Shown piece by piece: positions 4,503-7,695 of a DNA stretch of 7,695 bases. Source of the DNA: Actinomycetes bacterium (GTDB taxonomy: Bacteria; Actinomycetota; Actinomycetes; Actinomycetales; Demequinaceae); NCBI GenBank assembly GCA_023432235.1, contig JAEYUX010000151.1:1-7695 (forward strand), read 5' to 3'. The translations under genes were made by a program, and so were the position numbers. How positions within the stretch are numbered: the stretch's first letter is position 1; each line of letters begins with the position of its first letter. The notes under the pieces were generated by a model that worked only from the letters and a program-made list of their open reading frames with translations, ran no database searches and was not told the origin of the DNA.

Positions 4503-6059
4503 TCATTCCTGCCCGGTGAGGGGCGGCAGCGGCCACCACCACACATCAGCCCCGAGATACACGGCAGCGCCGACGCTGGCGGCGACAACAACGGCCACGC
4601 TCACCCAGGCGGCGCTCACCCCACGGGTCGGGGCAATGGACTCAAGCGCCCGATAGGCACCTTCGCGGGTGCCCCATGACCACAGACCCCACCACAGTGC
4701 GGCTTCAAAGGCCAACGCTCCGATGCCGAGAGCAATCGCATGGCCCCAGGCCTGACCCTGGTCGGTTGTCGGCGCCACGGCGCCGATCGTCACGAGCCGC
4801 CATCCCAACGCCGCCGTACCGCCACCAATAAGTGCAGCGGTGATGATCGACGGCAAGAGTTCGACGAATGCCCTCACCACGTGCCAGGGCAGACTCACCG
4901 TGTAGAGCATGCTGCCGCGCCAGCGGTCTCCGCGACGGGCGCGCAACACACGGAGCGACTCCGAACGTCGGAACACAACGCGCGCAACGACGGTCGCGAG
5001 GAGCGCGACGATCGCCGCGATGACTGGTGCAAGAGCGGCAGCGATCGCCGTTGCTACCGCCCACGCGCCGATGAGGACCGGGCGCCGCGGAGACACCTCA
5101 ATGTCAATGAGGTCGGACGAGGCCTTGAGGACGAAGTCCCCACCTTCGTCGCCAATCCACACTCCGTTGTCGTCGTACTCAGCGCCGTCGAGTGGGTCCT
5201 CTTCCCAACCATCCCCGGCGTCGGCGTCGGCGTCGACAACCTCGGTCACCGGGCCACCCGGAATCGGCAGCGTGATCGTGGCGCCGCGCAAAGCCGCGAC
5301 AACATCTCGCATGCCCGGGCGCGCGTCTTGAGCCTTGTCCAACGCGGCGGCAAGAACGTCCGCACCTACGACGTCGGGGTACTTCCACCCACCCGCGAGC
5401 GTCTTGCGGATCGCTGAACTGCCCACACCAAAAGGCGCCTTTCCGGTCATCGCATACGCCACCGTCGCGGCCCAGGACCACCGGTCCGCGGCAGCACCTG
5501 GCTCCTCACCATCGATCACCTCGGGAGCGACGTAACCGGCCGTACCGCTGACAAGACCCTCACGGGTGAGGCGCTCGTCCTCTTCGCGATGCGAGAGTCC
5601 AAAGTCGATGAGCACGGCGCCCTCGGGCGACATCATGACGTTCGAAGGAGTGACGTCGCGGTGCACCACTCCCGCTGCGTGGGCTGCTTCGAGGGCCCCC
5701 GCAATGCGCTCCGCCATGTGGGCGAGTTCCTCACCGACAAGTGGTCCGTGTGTGCCGACATGCTCGGCGAGGGCCTGACCCGCGATGTACTCGAACACGA
5801 CAAACGTGTCCTCGTCATCGAGTTCAGCGTCAAGCACCCGGGGCACAGCAGGGTGACGCACCGCCATCAGCGCCGACACCTCGCGGCGCAATCGCTCAGC
5901 AGCGACCGGATCCTCATGCGCATCCACTCGCTTGAGGGCCGCATACGCGTCCTCGGCGTTCTTCACGAGGTACACCTGGCCCGATCCACCGGCACCAAGT
6001 GCCCGAACGACCACGTAACCGCCTATGTGGTCACCTGGCTTGAGGGTGCGGGCCGCCAT
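4503..6059 (-). CDS. PknB-like Ser/Thr protein kinase with polytopic membrane C-terminus
   Basis: Predicted kinase of 518 residues from the start chosen. Kinase domain about 14-258: Gly-rich loop GAGGSGQV (22-29), ATP lysine Lys43, helix-C Glu60, catalytic loop HRDVTPSN (133-140), DFG at 152-154, APE at 178-180, DRWSWA at 192-197. The usual lysine two after Asp135 is Thr137, an exchange I believe also occurs in other bacterial kinases. An acidic linker (about 270-325) follows, then hydrophobic stretches about 328-363, 397-424, 437-459 and 482-504. Most PknB relatives have one helix and PASTA or sensor domains; here there is no outside domain, so the tail may itself sense something or hold a partner in the membrane. 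The start at 6059 (MAARTLKPGD) was preferred over ATG 6101 because a TAACGT -10 box ends seven bases before it, giving a leaderless mRNA, and the extra 14 residues look non-native. It precedes doxX-2 by 73 bases. Confidence 0.88.
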   Translation of the reverse strand: MAARTLKPGDHIGGYVVVRALGAGGSGQVYLVKNAEDAYAALKRVDAHEDPVAAERLRREVSALMAVRHPAVPRVLDAELDDEDTFVVFEYIAGQALAEHVGTHGPLVGEELAHMAERIAGALEAAHAAGVVHRDVTPSNVMMSPEGAVLIDFGLSHREEDERLTREGLVSGTAGYVAPEVIDGEEPGAAADRWSWAATVAYAMTGKAPFGVGSSAIRKTLAGGWKYPDVVGADVLAAALDKAQDARPGMRDVVAALRGATITLPIPGGPVTEVVDADADAGDGWEEDPLDGAEYDDNGVWIGDEGGDFVLKASSDLIDIEVSPRRPVLIGAWAVATAIAAALAPVIAAIVALLATVVARVVFRRSESLRVLRARRGDRWRGSMLYTVSLPWHVVRAFVELLPSIITAALIGGGTAALGWRLVTIGAVAPTTDQGQAWGHAIALGIGALAFEAALWWGLWSWGTREGAYRALESIAPTRGVSAAWVSVAVVVAASVGAAVYLGADVWWWPLPPLTGQE

Positions 6060-6066
6060 GGTCCAC

Positions 6067-6072
6067 ACGTTA
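6067..6072 (-). promoter_or_regulatory. -10 box for a leaderless kinase transcript
   Basis: TAACGT on the minus strand fits TANNNT. It ends seven bases before the chosen ATG at 6059, so transcription should begin at or one base before the start codon. No Shine-Dalgarno is present, in agreement. No -35 box was recognised. Confidence 0.4.
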
Positions 6073-6168
6073 CAGGCGCCACGTCTCGAACAGGGGCGCA
6101 TGCTCGATCCGGGGGCGACCGCTCAGGCCGCACGTCCCGGGTGGTATGTGGCAGGATAGGGGGGTCGT

Positions 6169-6180
6169 CGCGAGCTCGCG
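6169..6180. promoter_or_regulatory. 12-bp palindrome in the divergent intergenic region
   Basis: CGCGAGCTCGCG is a perfect palindrome near the middle of the 204-base gap between the kinase and the ABC ATPase gene. It is placed well for an operator acting on one or both genes. In DNA this GC-rich a palindrome of this length can occur by chance, and I recognise no regulator for it. Confidence 0.25.
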
Positions 6181-6231
6181 GCGGCAAGTGTCAGTGCGGA
6201 CACAGCATTGGCGCTCTTCACAACGGATCGT

Positions 6232-6249
6232 CCGGCACGTACCTGCCGG
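6232..6249 (+). promoter_or_regulatory. Hairpin just upstream of the ABC ATPase ribosome site
   Basis: CCGGCA (6232-6237) and TGCCGG (6244-6249) form a 6-bp stem with a 6-base loop. It ends two bases before AAGGGA (6252-6257), the ribosome site of the ATPase gene. It may affect translation or be a repressor site; no promoter could be placed confidently. Confidence 0.3.
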
Positions 6250-6263
6250 TGAAGGGACCAGCA

Positions 6264-7391
6264 ATGGCTACCGTGACCTATGACAAGGCCACACGTATTT
6301 ACCCGGGCACTGAGCGCCCGGCCGTCGACCAGCTCGACATTGACATCGCCGATGGCGAATTCCTCGTTCTCGTCGGCCCTTCGGGCTGCGGAAAGTCCAC
6401 GTCGCTGCGCATGCTCGCAGGCCTTGAGGACATCGACGAGGGTGCAATCTGGGTTGGCGACCGTGACGTGACCCACGTCCAGCCCAAGGACCGCGATATT
6501 GCGATGGTGTTCCAGTCGTACGCGCTCTACCCGCACATGACCGTGGCGGAGAACATGGGCTTCGCGCTCAAGATCGCCAAGGTGAACAAGGCGGAAATCC
6601 GTCAGCGCGTTGAAGACGCCGCCAAGATTCTTGACCTCACCGAGTACCTGGAGCGCAAGCCCAAGGCTCTCTCCGGTGGTCAGCGTCAGCGTGTCGCCAT
6701 GGGCCGTGCCATTGTGCGTCAGCCTCAGGTGTTCCTCATGGACGAGCCGCTGTCGAACCTTGACGCCAAGCTCCGTGTCCAGACTCGTACGCAGATCGCC
6801 GCACTGCAGCGCCGCCTCGGTGTCACCACCGTGTACGTCACGCACGACCAGGTCGAGGCCCTCACCATGGGTGACCGTATCGCCGTGCTCAAGGACGGTG
6901 TCCTCCAGCAGGTCGGCACCCCGCGCGACATGTACGACACCCCCGCCAACGTGTTTGTGGCTGGCTTCATCGGCTCGCCTGCGATGAACATCGGCACATA
7001 CCAGGTGACGAACGGTGCCGCTCAGGTTGGCCGCGGTCTCGTGCCGCTCACCCGCGAGGCCCTCGCAGCGCTCAAGGCTGAGGACAAGAACTCTGTGGTT
7101 CTTGGCTTCCGTCCCGAGGCACTTGACCTTGCCGCCCCGAACGCTGACGGCGCCATCCCGGTTGAGGTGGACGTTGTGGAAGAGCTCGGTTCGGACGCGT
7201 TCATCTACGGCACCGTGCCGAACGAGTTTGGCGCGTCACAGGACATCAACTTCGCCGCTGGCGATTCGCAGATCGTTGTGCGTATCGACCCGCGTGAGGT
7301 TCCCAAGAAGGGCGACACCGTGTGGGTCACGATCCGCGTCGGTGAGCAGCACACCTTCTCGGCTTCGACTGGTGAGCGTCTCACCAAGTAA
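6264..7391 (+). CDS. ugpC: Sugar-type ABC transporter ATPase (MsiK/UgpC/MalK family)
   Basis: Cytoplasmic ATPase that drives carbohydrate or glycerol-3-phosphate ABC importers, 375 residues, the family's normal length. Walker A is GPSGCGKST (38-46), Q-loop Gln84 in VFQSYALYPHMTV, signature LSGGQRQRVAMGRA (136-149), Walker B VFLMDEPLSNLDAKLR (156-171), H-switch His194 in YVTHDQVEA. A C-terminal OB/TOBE regulatory domain spans about 240-375 (GFIGSPAMN, LGFRPEAL, ELGSDAFIYG). No permease or binding-protein genes adjoin it, which fits MsiK-like ATPases of actinomycetes that serve several sugar importers from one locus; the substrate cannot be read from sequence. The start is ATG 6264, with AAGGGA six bases before it; the longer open frame upstream overlaps the divergent kinase gene and is not real. 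It ends in a strong terminator and is a single-gene unit. UgpC follows common annotation practice; MsiK would be as apt. Confidence 0.95.
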   Translation: MATVTYDKATRIYPGTERPAVDQLDIDIADGEFLVLVGPSGCGKSTSLRMLAGLEDIDEGAIWVGDRDVTHVQPKDRDIAMVFQSYALYPHMTVAENMGFALKIAKVNKAEIRQRVEDAAKILDLTEYLERKPKALSGGQRQRVAMGRAIVRQPQVFLMDEPLSNLDAKLRVQTRTQIAALQRRLGVTTVYVTHDQVEALTMGDRIAVLKDGVLQQVGTPRDMYDTPANVFVAGFIGSPAMNIGTYQVTNGAAQVGRGLVPLTREALAALKAEDKNSVVLGFRPEALDLAAPNADGAIPVEVDVVEELGSDAFIYGTVPNEFGASQDINFAAGDSQIVVRIDPREVPKKGDTVWVTIRVGEQHTFSASTGERLTK

Positions 7392-7405
7392 CGCCGCTTT
7401 CGTAG

Positions 7406-7439
7406 CGAGGGGCGGTCCGGTTCTCCGGGCCGCCCCTCG
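7406..7439 (+). terminator. Intrinsic terminator of the ABC ATPase gene
   Basis: A 15-bp stem with one T-G pair and the loop TTCT (7421-7424): CGAGGGGCGG on the left pairs with CCGCCCCTCG on the right. It begins 14 bases after the TAA stop. A short T-containing tail (TTGCGTTT) follows, weak but normal for a high-GC genome. Confidence 0.85.
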
Positions 7440-7450
7440 TTGCGTTTGGG

Positions 7451-7487
7451 GCCGACGCTGTGCGGCCGACGCTGTGGTGGCGACGCT
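7451..7487. repeat. Three 14-bp direct repeats upstream of the DUF4032-type gene
   Basis: GCCGACGCTGTG occurs at 7451 and again at 7465, and a third, degenerate copy (GGCGACGCT) begins at 7479: exact 14-bp spacing, not a multiple of the helical turn. The repeats lie between the terminator and the -10 box of the next gene, and the third overlaps where a -35 box would be. They may be a regulator binding array or simple slippage. Confidence 0.45.
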
Positions 7488-7513
7488 CCTCCTGGGTCCC
7501 GGAGCGGTCCGCG

Positions 7514-7519
7514 TAGGCT
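7514..7519 (+). promoter_or_regulatory. -10 box for a leaderless DUF4032-type transcript
   Basis: TAGGCT fits TANNNT and ends six bases before ATG 7526, so the mRNA would begin at the start codon. No Shine-Dalgarno is seen upstream, which agrees with a leaderless transcript. Confidence 0.5.
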
Positions 7520-7525
7520 AAGCGC

Positions 7526-7695
7526 ATGGCCCTGCGCATCACTGGTACCGCCGACGCATCGCTCATCAACCTCCCCTGGTCGATTCCACTGAGTGCGTGG
7601 CCCGAGGAACGCATCGCCGCTCTGCCACGAGGCCTGTCGCGGCACGTGGTGAGGTTCGTGCGCTACGGCGACGGAGTGCTCGCCATCAAGGAGAC
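7526..7695 (+). CDS. DUF4032 domain-type protein, N-terminal part
   Basis: The first 56 codons of a gene that runs off the window. The sequence begins MALRITGTADASLINLPW and continues with WPEERIAALPRGLSRHVVRFVR, then VLAIKE. The LPxGxSRHVVRFV block followed by a VxAxKE strand is how I remember the N-terminus of actinobacterial DUF4032 proteins, whose first part resembles a lipopolysaccharide-kinase or protein-kinase fold; the Lys in AIKE would then be the ATP-binding lysine. Function in the cell is unknown. The ATG directly follows a -10 box, so the gene is probably leaderless. It lies on the same strand as the ABC ATPase but is separated from it by a strong terminator and thus is controlled on its own. 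Most of the protein, including the DUF4032 region itself, is outside the window, so the family name is a recollection-based call. Confidence 0.7.
   Translation, partial: MALRITGTADASLINLPWSIPLSAWPEERIAALPRGLSRHVVRFVRYGDGVLAIKE

Noticed and set aside
6060..6101. Longer kinase start at ATG 6101
   Set aside because: The extra residues (MRPCSRRGACNVWT) do not look like a kinase N-terminus and lie over the -10 box; kept as the alternative since no ribosome site favours either.
5589..6263. Upstream extension of the ABC ATPase frame
   Set aside because: The frame is open only because it is antisense to the kinase gene. The ATPase family begins at MATVTYDKAT, and a ribosome site lies just before ATG 6264.
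1..7695. CRISPR array, insertion sequence or phage genes
   Set aside because: No regularly spaced long repeats with unique spacers, no transposase motifs and no terminal inverted repeats were seen; the only short tandem repeats are those at 7451-7487 and the Asp-codon run.

Overview
The window is GC-rich and bacterial. The gene content points to an actinomycete (Actinomycetota, perhaps Micrococcales; the rank is an inference): an MsiK/UgpC-type sugar ABC ATPase beside a DUF4032-type gene, a PknB-like kinase, a SipW-type signal peptidase with its alternate-type signal-peptide substrate, several strong AGGAGG-like ribosome sites and two apparently leaderless genes. No transposase, integrase, phage gene or CRISPR array was seen.

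Left third, minus strand, read right to left. A tRNA-Thr(UGU) gene (1480-1555) is followed by a small exported protein with a SipW-dependent-type signal peptide (903-1295). After 37 bases comes a SipW/ER-type signal peptidase that starts with GTG at 865 and is still open at base 1. The peptidase frame does not stop after its catalytic domain and second membrane helix. It runs through an Asp-rich linker into a second signal-peptide-like segment with the same ASASQL cleavage motif as the neighbouring substrate. It therefore looks like a signal peptidase fused to its own substrate. A perfect TGTGA-N6-TCACA Crp/GlxR-type site and a 9-bp hairpin lie upstream of the substrate gene.

Middle, minus strand. 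There are two consecutive copies of a two-gene module, each a DoxX/MauE-like membrane protein followed by a membrane-anchored DsbA-like thioredoxin-fold protein: doxX-2 (3881-4429), dsbA-2 (3084-3884), doxX-1 (2482-3015), dsbA-1 (1654-2463). The membrane proteins are about 79 % identical by hand count. The DsbA-like proteins have diverged and carry different active sites (CPGC versus CPYC). A 50-base dyad follows dsbA-1. Upstream of the array, same strand, is a Ser/Thr kinase with an unusual polytopic membrane tail (4503-6059).

Right third, plus strand. Divergent from the kinase is a sugar-type ABC ATPase (6264-7391) ending in a strong hairpin terminator (7406-7439), then the start of a DUF4032-type gene (from 7526) preceded by three 14-bp direct repeats.

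Functionally the minus-strand block is about the extracytoplasmic face: thiol oxidation (DoxX/MauE plus DsbA), cleavage of exported proteins (SipW type) and a membrane-bound kinase. The SipW substrate has two cysteines in its mature part, so it could be a client of the oxidation modules; that link is inference. The plus-strand genes look like an unrelated sugar-uptake locus.
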